From Sulfurimonas sp. (GTDB lineage Bacteria > Campylobacterota > Campylobacteria > Campylobacterales > Sulfurimonadaceae): a stretch of DNA of 64,000 nt. Of the stretch, positions 8,766 through 17,598 are shown in pieces. Both the position numbers and the translations under genes were made by a program. Location of the stretch: assembly GCA_016744115.1 (NCBI GenBank), contig JADGEZ010000005.1, forward strand, positions 22,721-86,720, in the 5' to 3' direction. Every line of letters begins with the position of its first letter. Position 1 is the first letter of the stretch. The notes under the pieces were generated by a model. It did not search any database and was not told where the DNA came from. It saw only the letters and a program-made list of their open reading frames with translations.

Positions 8766-11700
8766 TTATTGTACATTCACATCAAGCTTTGATCTTATTA
8801 GTTGATTTTCATCACTTGTTACTATGATAACATCGAGTTCATTTACCCTAGTAGTTTCTATCCCTTTGTCATTAATAAGATATGATTTTAGGACTCTACT
8901 TCTCTTTTTTGCAAGTTCTTGCATCTCTTTTTCACTTATAATTTGAAACTCTATACATAATTTTACAAGTGCTTTTAAATATTTTCTATCAAAAGCATCA
9001 CCCTCATATTGTTTTTCTAGTCTCTCTTGCAAAACTTCAATTTTATTATCATCTTTAGCATCTTCATAAATATTTTCTAACAAATCTATAGTCATTGCAT
9101 TGACTCTTTCTTCTTCATTTTTAGCACCTGATTTTTTTACTACTAGAGCAATTAATTTTTCTTTTTGCAATGCTTTTTTATCAAGACTTAAGTCATAAGC
9201 ACCACCAATACTCAAAATTATTTTCGGTCTTTTTACTAAAAGTTTTGCTATATTATCAAGTTTTTCTCTCTCTGATGCTAAAATGATACTTGAACCTGCT
9301 TCAAATTCAGCATATTTCAACTCATCCCCTCCAATACCAAGTAAAGAACCTAAAAATGTAAAAGGTGATGCAACCGCTTTTAAGATCAAATTTCCAAAGG
9401 TTTTCCATACTAATGCACCATACTTAAAATCTGGCTCATCAACATTGCCTCGAACTGGCATCTCTATATCAATGATTCCATCACCATCTTCAAGAAGTGC
9501 TACAACAAAACCAAGAGGAAGCGAACCACCCTTAATATCTACCTCTTCTCCAAGCTTAATTTTTTTGATAATGATACTATTTTCACCTTGAAGCTGTGAA
9601 TCTTGTATATCATAGTTAAAATTTAAAAAGAGCTTGCCATCATCTATATGATAGCCTGCAAAGGTGCGACTATATCCACTCATCGCTGAGAGGTCAAGAT
9701 TTCTAAAGTTAAAATCTAAATCTGTAAATAGTTTAGGATTTGATGAGTTTACACTGCCTTTTAATTTCGTAGATCCATATTTATCAATATCACCTGCTAA
9801 GTCTATATAACTTGTTTCATGAGGATTTGTCGAAATAGCATAAATAACACCATTTAAGTTGTGTATATTTGTTTTAAAATCTATGGCTAAGGAAGAATCA
9901 GAGAAAGTTGCACTTCCATTTTTGACATTAACTTTCATAATTCGCATAGGAAATGCTTCTCTAGTATCGGCGTTTGTACTTTTTTCTAGTTCTTTAGTAG
10001 TGTTTTTATCAATATTTTTTGCTAAACCTGCAAAATTCATACTTTTGTTTGCATCAATATTTGCATTTACATAAAAAGCATCTACATCCACTTCATTTAC
10101 AAAGAGTCTATTAGGACTTGTTTCTAAGGTAAACTCTTTTAGATTCACTTCATTAAAAGACAACAAAGAAGACTTATCCCTAGAATCACTTAGAAAAATC
10201 TCTTCTAATTTGAATGAACCATCTACAATCAAATCTGCTTTACTCTTAGATACTGCGTACTGTGTTTTAGTTTTAAAGCTCATGTATCCATCATCAAGAC
10301 TTACAAAAGCATTCTTTTGCAAATAGGGAGTAAAATCTTTGAGGGCAAGCCTCTCAAGAGATAGTTTTCCTTTTTGTTTCAAAGGTGTATGTCTGATGCT
10401 ACCTCTTGATTTCATATTTGCAGAACTGTTTACTCGTGAAGAAAGTTGATAACTCATCCACGAATACTTTTTGGAATCTATATTTTTGATGTTTAAATTG
10501 ATTTTATCAACTTGTGCATAAATGATAGGACGCATCTTTTGATCTTGAAAACTTAGCTTTGCATCTTTAAGAGTGAGACTATTTAAACGAACTTTATACT
10601 CTTTTTCTTTTTTATATACTTGTTTTTTCTTAGATTTTAACACTCCGCTTTTACGAGGGACTAACAAGTTATCTATATTCATAGAACCATCTTTTAAACT
10701 TTTAATTCTTATATGAAGATTTTTAATATTTGTATCATTTATACTTACTTCTTTAGTGTTTGTGTTTAAGCTTATACCACTAATATTTAAATCACTAAAA
10801 GTCATCAAACGCTTATTGTTACTTTTTTTATTGAGGGCAAAATCACTTAAAAGTATATTAGCATTTTGTACATCTACTATTAAACTTGAATTTACATCTA
10901 CTACATTTACATCTGCATCAAAATTTGCTTGAAGACTTCGTAGTTTAATATCATAAATTTTCAACTCTTTTTTTGCCACCTCATCAATGTATGGCACAAA
11001 GCGTTCTACATCTAAACCTGAGCATAAAGTACTTGTCTTTGCGTCAAGCACTTTATGAATTATGCTTCCAAAAGACTTACATTTAAAGGAATCATTTACT
11101 AAAAAATCCATTTGGTAAGCCAATGGTCTTGTTCCATCTAATGTGATATTTTGTGCATAAAGATTTAACTCATTGAGAGAATTATTTACATTTGGCTTTA
11201 CACCCTTATCTTCAAAATCAACTTTTATCTTCTCTAAAGAGAGTGTATCAACTAAGATACTCCACGGTTCTTGTTTCACTGCATCTTTTTGTTCTAGTAT
11301 GTTACTTTGGGGTTTAGTATTAAATTTTATATATTCTTGCCAATCAATAGTTTTATTTTCATCTCTTAAGACCTTAATATCCAAACTCTCTAAAGCTATC
11401 TTTTGTATATGAATATCTTGAGAAAAAGGTTTAATAGTAGCATTTTTGATAAAAAAACTCTTTAAACCTAAAACATCTGTGTAATTTCCTTTTGGTTTGA
11501 GTCTTAAACCATCAAGACTTAGGTTTAGATTCCAAAGTCTTGTTGCCTCAAGATTAGAACTATTAAAATTATACTGAGTATGAAGGGAGAGTTTTCCATT
11601 GGCTACTTCAAGGTTAAGGGAATCTTTTATATATCTCCATTGCGAATATAATTTACTCGCTTCATAATCAAGTGAACCTTGCACAATGAAAGGTTCCAAT

Positions 11701-12317
11701 CCAAGAATTTTACTTTTTAAATCAAAAAATCCACCATCTTCAAGTTTCATGTACATTCTCAAATGAGCATCACTTGTCTTCATATTTTTAGTATCTATGT
11801 CTTTTAATTCAAAGCCTAAAGTATCCACTCTAAAGCTAAACTTGCTTTGTTGAGAGTAATCTTCATAATTTAAACTCCCATTGATAAGGGAAATTTTATC
11901 TACAATAATTCGTGGTATTTGAGATTTAGTATTTTTTTTCTTAACTTCTTTGGTATTTTTTTTAGCTAAAGCATTAAAATTAATTGTTTTATCTTTGTTT
12001 AAAACTAAGAAAAGGTCAGGTTCTTCTATAATTAATTCTTTTATATAAATAGTAAAACCAAGTAAAGAATAAAACTCTAAGTCTAAAATAATTTTTTTAG
12101 TATTAATAAGCTGTATCTTATCTAAAGAGTATAATTCTAAACCTTGTATTTCTAAACGGAATAAAAAAGGGTTAAAGTAAAGAGTATCTATCTCAAGTTG
12201 CGCATTTGCATTTTCTTTTACCCCATTAATAATCTGTGGTTTTAAAATTAAAGGAACAGCGATAAAGCCAAATAAGGTATAAAAAAGAAGTGAGTAAAGA
12301 AGGATTTTTTTTAACAA
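8766..12317 (-). CDS. Giant DUF748 / AsmA-like envelope protein, 1183 aa
   Basis: An N-terminal uncleaved signal or anchor (about residues 4-25) is followed by very long beta-rich sequence with repeating 'hydrophobic-D-hydrophobic' strands. This matches AsmA/DUF748 proteins, which form bridge-like periplasmic structures. Recognisable pieces: the AsmA-like opening (NPFLFRLEIQGLELYS), repeated KDAKLSFQDQKMRP / GSATFSDSSLAI strand units, and the DUF748 signature region near the end (VDIKGGSLPLGFVVALLEDGDGIIDIEMPV, given here in two overlapping motifs: GGSLPLGF and DGDGIIDIEMPVRG). The last 200 residues are helical and may be an OmpA-like or peptidoglycan-facing tail. AsmA relatives take part in phospholipid transport or outer-membrane homeostasis; a role here is inferred from family only. 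The gene heads the minus-strand operon with yeiH, the 155-aa gene and the TPR gene. Confidence 0.8.
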   Translation of the reverse strand: MLKKILLYSLLFYTLFGFIAVPLILKPQIINGVKENANAQLEIDTLYFNPFLFRLEIQGLELYSLDKIQLINTKKIILDLEFYSLLGFTIYIKELIIEEPDLFLVLNKDKTINFNALAKKNTKEVKKKNTKSQIPRIIVDKISLINGSLNYEDYSQQSKFSFRVDTLGFELKDIDTKNMKTSDAHLRMYMKLEDGGFFDLKSKILGLEPFIVQGSLDYEASKLYSQWRYIKDSLNLEVANGKLSLHTQYNFNSSNLEATRLWNLNLSLDGLRLKPKGNYTDVLGLKSFFIKNATIKPFSQDIHIQKIALESLDIKVLRDENKTIDWQEYIKFNTKPQSNILEQKDAVKQEPWSILVDTLSLEKIKVDFEDKGVKPNVNNSLNELNLYAQNITLDGTRPLAYQMDFLVNDSFKCKSFGSIIHKVLDAKTSTLCSGLDVERFVPYIDEVAKKELKIYDIKLRSLQANFDADVNVVDVNSSLIVDVQNANILLSDFALNKKSNNKRLMTFSDLNISGISLNTNTKEVSINDTNIKNLHIRIKSLKDGSMNIDNLLVPRKSGVLKSKKKQVYKKEKEYKVRLNSLTLKDAKLSFQDQKMRPIIYAQVDKINLNIKNIDSKKYSWMSYQLSSRVNSSANMKSRGSIRHTPLKQKGKLSLERLALKDFTPYLQKNAFVSLDDGYMSFKTKTQYAVSKSKADLIVDGSFKLEEIFLSDSRDKSSLLSFNEVNLKEFTLETSPNRLFVNEVDVDAFYVNANIDANKSMNFAGLAKNIDKNTTKELEKSTNADTREAFPMRIMKVNVKNGSATFSDSSLAIDFKTNIHNLNGVIYAISTNPHETSYIDLAGDIDKYGSTKLKGSVNSSNPKLFTDLDFNFRNLDLSAMSGYSRTFAGYHIDDGKLFLNFNYDIQDSQLQGENSIIIKKIKLGEEVDIKGGSLPLGFVVALLEDGDGIIDIEMPVRGNVDEPDFKYGALVWKTFGNLILKAVASPFTFLGSLLGIGGDELKYAEFEAGSSIILASEREKLDNIAKLLVKRPKIILSIGGAYDLSLDKKALQKEKLIALVVKKSGAKNEEERVNAMTIDLLENIYEDAKDDNKIEVLQERLEKQYEGDAFDRKYLKALVKLCIEFQIISEKEMQELAKKRSRVLKSYLINDKGIETTRVNELDVIIVTSDENQLIRSKLDVNVQ

Positions 12318-12417
12318 ATAAACTCCGTATTAGCATGAATATACTAAGTCTATCTTATTATGTATTAGAGTTTTATTTACTCAACGATAAATAGAAGTTA
12401 AGAAAACCTGCTCAATC

Positions 12418-12492
12418 TGTCACCCTGAACTTGATTCAGGGTCTAATTTATATAGAATAAGGACTAGATTCCCAGTCAAGCTGAGAATGACA
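12418..12492. repeat. Interspersed palindromic repeat, copy C
   Basis: A full unit with two inverted half-units: TGTCACCCTGAACTTGATTC...AGGGTCTA, a linker of about 16 bp, then ACTAGATTCCCAGTCAAG...GAATGACA. The left half is itself a hairpin (CCCTGAA / TTCAGGG, 5-base loop). It sits in the 194-bp gap between ccoG (stop at 12512) and the DUF748 start (12317). The remainder of that gap has no gene. Confidence 0.9.
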
Positions 12493-12511
12493 ATAACTTT
12501 TATTCACCGTA

Positions 12512-13942
12512 TTATTTACTAGCTTTAAGTATGTCTAGTTTCGGAAATGTAAACACAGCATCTCTATAAACAACAACATCTTTTCTATCTAAAGAATACG
12601 CTCTAATCTTAATAGGGATAAGAGTATCTCCTCGGTTATTTTTAGATAAAACTTCTGTAGTTCTTAAGATAACAACTTTCTTCTTTTTTATACCTGGAAC
12701 TGCTGTAAATTCTTTTCTAGGTTTAGCGATAATAATTTTTCCCTCCATCCCTTTTGGTGGGATAACTTCAAAATAAAATTTCATTGTTTTATTTTGTGTA
12801 TTTTGCAGTAAAAAGACATAGGCATTATCAACTCTTACCTTACCATCGGGCATAAGTTTTGTAGAATATACTCTAGATTCTTTGTTGATATTTAACAACA
12901 TATTTTCTTTTGTCGAACCCATCATTGCTAAGATAACCATAAGACCAACAAGTAAAGCTATGTAGCCGAGTATTTTTGCACGAAAAAATTGTGTTTTACC
13001 TTTTTTCTCTATCACTTCATACTCACTTGACCAAGTCACTAAAGATGGTTTTCCTAGTTTTCCCATAACGGTAGTACAAGCATCAACACATTCAAGGCAG
13101 TTTATACACTCTAGTTGTAAGCCTTTGCGAATATCAATATGCGTAGGACAAATTGTCACACAAGACTCACAAGTAGTACACTCAGCATGAGATTCATCCG
13201 ATTGAAGGTCTTTTTGTTTTGTGTATTGTTTATCATGATTATCATCATAAATATGCCCACCACGATGTGTATTATAAAGAGACATAACTGTATGTTCATC
13301 ATACAAAACAGATTGAATACGAGAATAAGGACAAATATAAGAACAAAAATCTTCTTTTAAAAATACGATGTCATAGACAAGAAACAATGCAATACCTGTC
13401 ATTATCCCAATAAGTGCCCAATGGTTTTGATAGTCAGCTAAATATACAAAAAAATCTTCTGGAGGAACAAAAAACCAGAGAAAGTTTGACGCAGCTAAAT
13501 AACTAGCAAAAAAAGCAATGAGTATCGCTATGGCTTTTTTAACCTTGTTTTTAGTCAAAGTCATATCTGGTTCTTTTTGCTTGTTTTTAATATTTTTACG
13601 CATTCCAAGAATTTTAGTTTCTATCAAATCACGATAGATGGCTCGAAAAGCAGTTTGAGGACAAACCCATCCACAAAAGACACGCCCACCCATGGCGGTC
13701 ATCCCAAAGACTCCAAGAAACATAAACATAAGTAAGAATGGCATAAGATACAACTCTTGCATATCAAACTGAACAAATGCTAAATGTAGCTTCAATTTAT
13801 CAAAACTTAAAAGGAAAAAATGATTTCCATCAATAGTTATCCATGGTAAAATTATAATAAATAATGTTGCAATAAAATACATATAATATCGCTTAATTCT
13901 CCATTTCATCGGTATTTTATAGACTTCTTTTTTTTCACTCAT
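12512..13942 (-). CDS. ccoG: Cytochrome c oxidase accessory protein CcoG (FixG/RdxA), polyferredoxin copper reductase
   Basis: 476-aa inner-membrane iron-sulfur protein involved in cbb3 cytochrome oxidase maturation; CcoG is reported to reduce Cu(II) to Cu(I) for the oxidase. Start taken as ATG 13942, which overlaps the upstream TGA as TGATG with AAGGGG 8 bases before; a GTG at 13945 is possible. Several membrane segments precede GRVFCGWVCPQTAFR and the FCSYICPYSRIQS motif. A ferredoxin region follows with CTTCESCVTICP and CINCLECVDAC, consistent with two 4Fe-4S clusters. A last TM near 325-345 and a C-terminal Ig-like IG-FixG domain complete the family layout. No cbb3 subunit genes are in the window. 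It is translationally coupled to the recombinase-like gene. Confidence 0.95.
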   Translation of the reverse strand: MSEKKEVYKIPMKWRIKRYYMYFIATLFIIILPWITIDGNHFFLLSFDKLKLHLAFVQFDMQELYLMPFLLMFMFLGVFGMTAMGGRVFCGWVCPQTAFRAIYRDLIETKILGMRKNIKNKQKEPDMTLTKNKVKKAIAILIAFFASYLAASNFLWFFVPPEDFFVYLADYQNHWALIGIMTGIALFLVYDIVFLKEDFCSYICPYSRIQSVLYDEHTVMSLYNTHRGGHIYDDNHDKQYTKQKDLQSDESHAECTTCESCVTICPTHIDIRKGLQLECINCLECVDACTTVMGKLGKPSLVTWSSEYEVIEKKGKTQFFRAKILGYIALLVGLMVILAMMGSTKENMLLNINKESRVYSTKLMPDGKVRVDNAYVFLLQNTQNKTMKFYFEVIPPKGMEGKIIIAKPRKEFTAVPGIKKKKVVILRTTEVLSKNNRGDTLIPIKIRAYSLDRKDVVVYRDAVFTFPKLDILKASK

Positions 13943-14595
13943 CACTTTACCCCTTTTTCATTTGGACAAACTATAGAATTTATAAGTTTATCTTGCGAAT
14001 TTTCTGACACATCTACTAATAAAGAACTTGAAACAACTTGTTTTAACTCACGAGAATCTATATAATCCTTAAGTGAGCTTCTACTAACATCTAACCTTCT
14101 TGCCATCTCGCTCACGCTTTTTTTGTCTTTTATAAAAACAATAATCTCAGAAATGTATTGATCAAACTTAGAACTAGATTTACTTCCTTTAGGTCTGCCA
14201 ATAAGTTTTTTACCTTGTATTTGTAAGGTTTGACGAAGTTGATCTATTAAGGCGAAAATTAACATCGCTTCACTTTGTCTTGTTATTATAACAGATTGTT
14301 TTATAAAATGAACCTTTGAATGATGTTTTAAAAGACAAGAAAACATTTCTGCTACATCTTCCATATTTGAGCTTAAAACCCATGTATCATATATAAGTAT
14401 AGTTGCTCCATCTTGAGATTGAAAGTTACTTGTTACATGAGTTCTCTCATCTAATCTTTTATTTTGCGAGACATGATCTATAAACTGTTCATCAATCTTT
14501 ATACCATTGGCAATCGCATAAGCGTTAATAACTTTAAGCTGCTCTCCTGCAGGATGAAAATATTTATCTGCTCTTATGTAGGCTATAGTTTTCAT
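13942..14595 (-). CDS. Resolvase/invertase-like HTH protein lacking the catalytic serine; probable DNA-binding regulator
   Basis: 217 aa. The N-terminus has the serine-recombinase opening (MKTIAYIRADKYFHPAGEQL, then a helix AYAIANG). Active family members read Y-x-R-V-S-T-x-x-Q, with Ser as nucleophile; here the position after Arg is Ala-Asp-Lys, so the nucleophile is missing. The body keeps the resolvase-like fold pattern (ILIYDTWVLSSNMEDVAEMF; QSEAMLIFALIDQL). A basic GRPKGSKSSSK linker and a C-terminal HTH (VSEMARRLDVSRSSLKDYI) follow, as in Hin/Tn3 resolvases. I infer a DNA-binding protein that does not recombine. A perfect 12-bp inverted repeat starts 30 bp upstream, a possible autoregulatory operator. 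Its stop overlaps the ccoG start, tying it to copper or cbb3 biology. Confidence 0.75.
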   Translation of the reverse strand: MKTIAYIRADKYFHPAGEQLKVINAYAIANGIKIDEQFIDHVSQNKRLDERTHVTSNFQSQDGATILIYDTWVLSSNMEDVAEMFSCLLKHHSKVHFIKQSVIITRQSEAMLIFALIDQLRQTLQIQGKKLIGRPKGSKSSSKFDQYISEIIVFIKDKKSVSEMARRLDVSRSSLKDYIDSRELKQVVSSSLLVDVSENSQDKLINSIVCPNEKGVK

Positions 14596-14624
14596 TTTAG
14601 CGGTTAAACTCCATTTATATAAGG

Positions 14625-14659
14625 TTTAATCGTCATTATAGTTAAATATGACGATTAAA
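14625..14659. promoter_or_regulatory. Perfect 12-bp inverted repeat, candidate operator
   Basis: TTTAATCGTCAT at 14625-14636 and its exact reverse complement ATGACGATTAAA at 14648-14659, separated by 11 bases. The whole 35-bp dyad begins 30 bp upstream of the resolvase-like/ccoG operon. Arm length and spacing suit a dimeric HTH protein, possibly the adjacent gene product. This is an inference from position. Confidence 0.6.
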
Positions 14660-15011
14660 GTCAAGTATGCTATATTACCCATACAAGTTCCTTTTCTAAA
14701 GGCGTTCGAGCATAGTCTATCTTATTTAGTCTTGAGTTTTTGTCTTGGGTAAATCTCTATTTTGCTGTTTAGAAATAGTTTCAATATTTCTTAAGTAGGA
14801 ACTGTGTAGTATATTTATATGATTTATTTTTCTAGTATTAGAGTGATAGGCTTTTGAGGTTATTCAAATTCTTATATGGTGTAAAGACTTTACTATGATG
14901 ATTCTAAACTGTCACCTTTATAACTTTAACTAGATTAATACTTCTTTTAAAAAGTCACAAAACTTTAAAAAAAGATGAATTAGTCATAAAAAAATTACAC
15001 GAGGATACAAA
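14660..15011. other. Intergenic region between divergent operons
   Basis: About 350 bp between the resolvase-like/ccoG operon (minus) and the FixH-like/Cus operon (plus). Apart from the dyad at its left end and an ACGAGGA ribosome site just before ATG 15012, I see no gene, RNA or repeat. It presumably holds promoters for both operons, but no consensus box stands out. Confidence 0.5.
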
Positions 15012-15392
15012 ATGAAATCAATTACAAAACTAGCCTTAGCACTTCTTCTAGGGGCGTCTTTACTTCAAGGTGCTGCCTTTGAGAAAGTTGCAAAATCTCG
15101 TGCTACACAAGTTCATCTAAGTTGCGAGAAACCACTCACTACTGGTAACAATACGATAAATTTTGAAGTAGGACATAAAAATTACAAAGATGCCAAGATG
15201 AGCGTAAAAATCTTCATGCCAGCGATGCCAGGTATGCCATATATGGAAAGTATAAGCGAGTCAAAGAGTTTAGGTGATGGTAAATTCACAACAAATATAA
15301 ATATTTCTATGTCTGGAACATGGCAAGTGCATATCTTTTTAACTCCAAAAAGTGGTAAAAAAGTAAGAGCTAAAACATCGTTTAATATATAA
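15012..15392 (+). CDS. FixH/YtkA-like Met-rich periplasmic protein heading the Cus operon
   Basis: 126 aa. A clear signal peptide (KLALALLLGASLLQGAA, cleavage near 20-22) is followed by one immunoglobulin-like YtkA/FixH domain of about 100 residues. The strand pattern includes NTINFEVGHKNYKDAKMSV, a methionine-rich loop FMPAMPGMPYM at about 70-80, and the family ending GTWQVHIFLTPKSGK. The MPxMPGMPxM loop suggests Cu(I) or Ag(I) binding, by analogy with methionine motifs in copper chaperones and with YtkA-like proteins in metal-efflux operons. It lies 11 bp before the TolC-like gene. I infer a periplasmic metal-binding partner of the efflux pump. The ribosome site is GAGGA, 7 bases upstream. 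Confidence 0.7.
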   Translation: MKSITKLALALLLGASLLQGAAFEKVAKSRATQVHLSCEKPLTTGNNTINFEVGHKNYKDAKMSVKIFMPAMPGMPYMESISESKSLGDGKFTTNINISMSGTWQVHIFLTPKSGKKVRAKTSFNI

Positions 15393-15403
15393 AACTTAGA
15401 GAA

Positions 15404-16597
15404 ATGAAACTCTTATTATCACTTGCATTTCCCTTATTGCTTTTGGCGATACCCTTAGAAGTTCTTATAGAAAATGCAAAAAATAATCATACTTCTTTAA
15501 AGTCTTTAGAACAAAGAGTATCAATGCTTGATAATGATTTAGAGATGAGCAAAAACTTTGTAGACCCAATGCTATCCTTAACCGTGAGTGATGTTCAGTT
15601 GGATGATATAGCTAATCGTTCTCTTGAGAGAATGCAATACCTTGCCTTAAATTTTCAACAAAAAATTCCATATTTTGGAAAAAGAGATGCTTTAGCCAAG
15701 AGAATAAATGCAAGAAAAGTAAAAGAGATTTTAAGTATAGATGAGATGCGAGTGAAGCTAGTTCGTGAAATAAAAATAGCAGCGTTTTCTATCTGGCAAA
15801 AAGAAGAGGGGCTAAAAATTACACAAGAGTATATACGCCTCACAAAACAAAATATAGAACTATACTCTACACTAAGTAGAAGTGATTCTCTCTCTCACAT
15901 GAGTATAATGTCCGCTGAAATGACACTTTCCCAACTTAAGATCAAACGGAGTAGATTGGAGAGTTCTTTAAAAGTAGAGTATCAAAAAATCTCCTATTTA
16001 AGTGAAATGGAAGTAGATACTGTAGAGATGGATATGAAAATGTACAAGCCAAAAGACTTAGAACAGTATATTGATAATAAAAATTTTAATATATCTTACA
16101 AAATAAAAAAAGCGAGTTTAAAAGAAGCAAATGAGGATGTAAAAGTTCAAGAGTTAAATTACTATGCTGATCCTATTCTTAGTCTTGGATATTTTCGTAG
16201 AGAGTCTTTTGAGGATTATATAAACATCGGTATAGCCTACTCTTTGCCAATATACGGCACACAAAATGCCCTAAGTGAAAAATCAAGAAAAGTTGTTTTA
16301 GCTAAGAAAAGTGAAGTGCTAAATTTTGATAATCTAGTACTGTCTCAAATACATCAAGTGTATGCAAAAATTCAGAGTGCTTATGCTGTTCATACTATCA
16401 TAAAAGATGAGAGTATGCCGCAGATTGAGCATATGTTTGATTTAAGTTCTAGTTCTATTAAAAGTGGTGATGAGCTTTTTTTATATATAGAGCTTTTGGA
16501 GAAAAAACTCTCTCTTGATGAGAAAAATATTGGAGTAGTAGCCGTGTATCATAAAAATATTGCCTCCTTAGAAGCTCTAGTTGGAGAAATGAAATGA
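15404..16597 (+). CDS. TolC/CusC-family outer-membrane efflux protein
   Basis: 397 aa with a signal peptide (LLLSLAFPLLLLAIPLEVL). It shows long amphipathic helices with internal duplication, as in outer-membrane factor proteins: LEQRVSMLDNDLEMSKNFVDPML, YLALNFQQKIPYFGKRDALAKR, and the second-half counterpart YINIGIAYSLPIYGTQNALSEK. The conserved 'QxxPxxGK' turn is visible as QKIPYFGKR. It is shorter than E. coli CusC (about 460 aa), mostly in the terminal regions, which is common for Campylobacterota members. It forms the exit duct of the tripartite pump with the next two genes. Its stop overlaps the next ATG by 4 bp (ATGA), indicating translational coupling. Confidence 0.85.
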   Translation: MKLLLSLAFPLLLLAIPLEVLIENAKNNHTSLKSLEQRVSMLDNDLEMSKNFVDPMLSLTVSDVQLDDIANRSLERMQYLALNFQQKIPYFGKRDALAKRINARKVKEILSIDEMRVKLVREIKIAAFSIWQKEEGLKITQEYIRLTKQNIELYSTLSRSDSLSHMSIMSAEMTLSQLKIKRSRLESSLKVEYQKISYLSEMEVDTVEMDMKMYKPKDLEQYIDNKNFNISYKIKKASLKEANEDVKVQELNYYADPILSLGYFRRESFEDYINIGIAYSLPIYGTQNALSEKSRKVVLAKKSEVLNFDNLVLSQIHQVYAKIQSAYAVHTIIKDESMPQIEHMFDLSSSSIKSGDELFLYIELLEKKLSLDEKNIGVVAVYHKNIASLEALVGEMK

Positions 16598-17574
16598 GAT
16601 TTTTATTATTAATAATGACACTTATATTAACATCTGTTCATGCGAGAGAAGCGACTGTACAACAGTTATTTAATGTTGTGACTGTAAAAGTTGAACAAAA
16701 TAATCATGCCAAAAGTATGAATAGTTTTGGTTTTGTTAAAGTGGATGAATCAAGAGTTTATGATGTAAGTCCAAGGTTTGGAGGTTTTGTAGAAATCCTT
16801 TATGCAGATAAGATTTACAAGAAAGTGAGCAAGGGGGAAACTTTAGCAAAAGTATATTCTCCTGAAGTTTTAAAAGCTAAAGATGAGTATGCTACCTCTT
16901 TGCTGTACTCAAAAAATAAGGCTATGGTTGAGAGTGCTATGACAAAGCTACATCTCTTAAAAGTACCAAAAAACGAGATAAACGCAAAGTTAAAAAATAG
17001 AGATTTTACCACCATCATTTCACCTACGAATGGATATATCTTTAAAAAAAATCTTAACAACAACTCAGCATTTTCTGCAAAACAAGTTCTTTTTGAGATT
17101 GTAAATTTAGATACTGTATGGGTTGAGGTAAATATCCATCAAAACCAACTAAGACTTTTAAAAGGGGTTGATACATTCATCTTAAAAACTCCCTCACAAG
17201 AAAAAACTTTCACAGCAACAAATAGTGGGATTTATCCAAACCTTGATACAAGCCAAGAGAGTTTTACACTAAGATTAGAAGTGAAAAATCCAAACTTAGA
17301 ACTTAAGCCTGGAATGTATATGAGTGTTAGTATAAATCAAAAAAAAGCTACTTACCTTACTCTTCCCTCAACTGCCGTAATCCGAAAAAATGGAGTTTTT
17401 TATGTTTTTGTAGTTGGAGAGTATGAGGGAGAATACGAACCACTTCAAATAGAAGTAGAAGTTTTAAACCCTGATACTTATATAGTGAAAAATGGTCTCA
17501 TTCAAGGCGATGAAGTTGTAAATAACGCTCTTTTCATGATGGATAGTGATGCCCAAGTAAATGGTTTATATTGA
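16594..17574 (+). CDS. cusB: Periplasmic adaptor of heavy-metal RND pump, CusB-like
   Basis: 326-aa membrane-fusion protein linking the RND pump to the outer-membrane channel. A signal peptide spans about 1-17. A barrel-sandwich lipoyl-like half motif (PRFGGFVEILYADKIYKKVSKGETLAKVYSPEV) is visible as FGGFVEILYADK and SKGETLAKVYSPEV, followed by a short alpha-hairpin (about 90-130) and the return half (IISPTNGYIFKK). Beta-barrel and membrane-proximal domains follow (VWVEVNIHQNQL; LKPGMYMSVSI). The short hairpin fits the CusB/heavy-metal class rather than drug pumps. The N-terminal metal-binding Met segment of E. coli CusB is not obvious here. Coupled to the TolC-like gene by a 4-bp overlap; cusA follows 24 bp later. 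Confidence 0.85.
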   Translation: MRFLLLIMTLILTSVHAREATVQQLFNVVTVKVEQNNHAKSMNSFGFVKVDESRVYDVSPRFGGFVEILYADKIYKKVSKGETLAKVYSPEVLKAKDEYATSLLYSKNKAMVESAMTKLHLLKVPKNEINAKLKNRDFTTIISPTNGYIFKKNLNNNSAFSAKQVLFEIVNLDTVWVEVNIHQNQLRLLKGVDTFILKTPSQEKTFTATNSGIYPNLDTSQESFTLRLEVKNPNLELKPGMYMSVSINQKKATYLTLPSTAVIRKNGVFYVFVVGEYEGEYEPLQIEVEVLNPDTYIVKNGLIQGDEVVNNALFMMDSDAQVNGLY

Positions 17575-17598
17575 TTCATTATATTAAAGGATAGAGAT

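Noticed and set aside
9283..9591. Plus-strand frames inside the DUF748 gene, and similar antisense frames elsewhere (for example 18552-18869, 56669-56959)
   Set aside because: They are shadows of long well-supported genes, without ribosome sites or recognisable domains.
13942..14595. Active DNA invertase with nearby inversion sites
   Set aside because: The catalytic serine position is Ala-Asp and no paired inversion sites flank an invertible segment; only one dyad is present.
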